Shown: positions 63,367 to 64,000 of the stretch, in pieces
Layout: each line of letters opens with the position of its first letter
Position numbering within the stretch: position 1 is the stretch's first letter
From: CAYJFG01 sp051881695
GTDB lineage: Bacteria; Bacillota; Clostridia; Oscillospirales; Acutalibacteraceae
NCBI GenBank assembly: GCA_051881695.1
Contig: JBJEQJ010000024.1
Span: 47,952 to 111,951, forward strand
Length of the DNA: 64,000 bases
Direction: 5' to 3'
The notes under the pieces: generated by a model
What the model saw: the letters and a program-made list of their open reading frames with translations, nothing else
What the model was told of the DNA's origin: nothing
Databases searched by the model: none
Translations under genes and position numbers: made by a program

Positions 63367-63520
63367 CAATTCTCTTTGGATTTAACCAAAGAATTTTGTT
63401 AAGACTGCACAAAGAGCAATCTTCTTTGTTACTTAAGTCCCCGGTAGTGGACTTAAACAACGTATTTGGTTGTTTCCTCAAACCAGTGAATAGTGTCGGG
63501 TACTTTAATGTACGTAGCCA

Positions 63521-63547
63521 CTACCGACTGAGCTATGGAGGAATATA
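63521..63547. repeat. 27-bp direct repeat, copy 2: tRNA-Asn 5' fragment next to 5S rRNA
   Basis: Starts 3 bp from the 5S gene. It carries the first 22 nt of tRNA-Asn (63542 to 63521, minus strand) and then departs into unrelated sequence containing the hairpins TTAAGTCC/GGACTTAA and CTTTGG/CCAAAG (63367-63520). Confidence 0.9.
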
Positions 63548-63549
63548 AA

Positions 63550-63666
63550 TGTTGGCGTCTTCCTATTTTCCCGGGCCGTCGCCAGCCAAGTATTTTCGGC
63601 ACTACTGAGCTTAACTTCTGTGTTCGGGATGGGAACAGGTGGACCCTCAGCGTCATCAACACCAAC
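63550..63666 (-). rRNA. rrf: 5S ribosomal RNA
   Basis: About 117 nt. Conserved elements on the minus strand: TTGGTGTTGATGACGC at the 5' end, CCACCTGTTCCCATCCCGAA, CAGAAGTTAAGCTC, and the 3' end GACGCCAACA pairing with the 5' end. It lies between tRNA-Glu and tRNA-Asn genes. Confidence 0.95.
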
Positions 63667-63748
63667 TTCATTTTGTGAGAAAACTCTCACTATATATTTA
63701 TCACACTTTCGTGTGTAAATATTCGTATTCTTTTGTTTTTGTGCAATT

Positions 63749-63784
63749 TTTAAAAGCTTTTTTGGTGACTCGTGGGGGAATCGA
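63749..63784. repeat. 36-bp direct repeat, copy 1 (tRNA-Glu 3' fragment)
   Basis: Matches 63946-63981 with one mismatch, 197 bp away. It contains the 3' terminal 22 nt of tRNA-Glu (63763-63784, minus strand) without the rest of the tRNA. Confidence 0.88.
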
Positions 63785-63945
63785 CACAGCGCTTTGCGCT
63801 GTATGGCTCAACCACCGCTTTGCGGTGCCGGTTTTCGCCGCATGACACTAAAAACAATTCACCGGATTGTTTTCTTTACGTGTCAACCCTCTCGGGTTCG
63901 ATTCTCTGAAAAACAACTTTAATCGCTTTTTTAGTCTCGGAATAA

Positions 63946-63981
63946 TTTAAAAGCCTTTTTGGTGACTCGTGGGGGAATCGA
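63946..63981. repeat. 36-bp direct repeat, copy 2 (in tRNA-Glu)
   Basis: The copy that forms part of the tRNA-Glu gene running off the window. Between the copies lie two GC-rich hairpins (ACAGCGC/GCGCTGT and CCGC/GCGG). Confidence 0.88.
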
Positions 63982-64000
63982 ACCCCCGTTGCCGGCGTGA
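63960..64000 (-). tRNA. tRNA-Glu, 3' part (partial at window end)
   Basis: Minus strand: TCACGCCGGCAACGGGGGTT then CGATTCCCCCACGAGTCACCA. The anticodon-stem strand GCCGGC and CAC loop end fit tRNA-Glu(TTC); the anticodon itself is outside the window, so the identity is an inference. Confidence 0.75.

Noticed and set aside
63453..63690. Open frames across the 5S rRNA
   Set aside because: They translate rRNA and tRNA sequence.
63785..63945. A tRNA-like T-arm (GGGTTCGATTC) between the tRNA-Glu repeats
   Set aside because: No acceptor, D or anticodon arms can be built around it, so I do not call a tRNA.

Overview
The window looks like a chromosomal segment of a low-GC anaerobic Firmicute, most likely a gut Clostridia of the Oscillospiraceae/Ruminococcaceae type. 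The reasons are AT-rich intergenic DNA, strong AGGAGG-type ribosome sites, the anaerobic tyrosine lyase ThiH, dockerin repeats, a TarIJ/LicD wall-polymer locus and RNase Y. This placement is inferred from gene content; no 16S gene is present.

Layout. 1-0.5 kb: end of an RND efflux pump. 0.5-4.3 kb: thiazole branch of thiamine synthesis (thiS-thiF-thiG-thiH-tenI). 4.5-14.4 kb: envelope genes (LCP ligase, tarJ, tarI, licD, glycosyltransferase, membrane protein, YfhO-like protein) plus a PepV-like dipeptidase. 14.6-17.8 kb: gapA and rny, the latter behind a long structured leader. 17.9-20.5 kb: metal P-type ATPase and its ArsR-family regulator, with a 25+25 bp perfect palindrome as operator. 20.7-23.6 kb: lipoprotein, amidohydrolase, DUF2935 protein, cupin. 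23.7-30.8 kb: type I-C CRISPR-Cas with ten repeats, cas3-cas5-cas8c-cas7, a shortened cas4 and cas2, but no cas1. 31-36 kb: gene remnants and an ArsR/permease/redox-protein operon, then a C45-family amide hydrolase.

36.1-46.9 kb is the most distinctive part. It holds a 2422-residue NRPS (C-A-T-C-A-T-reductase, predicted to release a dipeptide aldehyde), a MATE exporter fused to a histidine-kinase-like ATPase domain, a STAS protein and a TetR regulator. The segment is bounded by two direct copies of the tetR promoter, operator and first codons. The left copy is a broken tetR whose promoter points at the amide hydrolase. An ECF sigma/anti-sigma pair follows at 47.2-48.9 kb.

49.06-63.36 kb behaves like a degraded genomic island in a tRNA-Asn gene. 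A 56-nt 3' piece of tRNA-Asn with its own terminator lies at 49.06 kb, and an intact tRNA-Asn lies at 63.29-63.36 kb. Between them are a cut-off mobile-element sigma-factor gene, lipoproteins, a zinc-ribbon protein, a visibly GC-richer giant secreted protein with a dockerin tail, a four-gene signalling operon with several degenerate parts, a chimeric mobile-element protein, a VOC protein and a Fic protein. No integrase is left. The right edge is a 5S rRNA/tRNA cluster (tRNA-Glu, 5S, tRNA-Asn) with partial tRNA duplications on both sides of the 5S gene.
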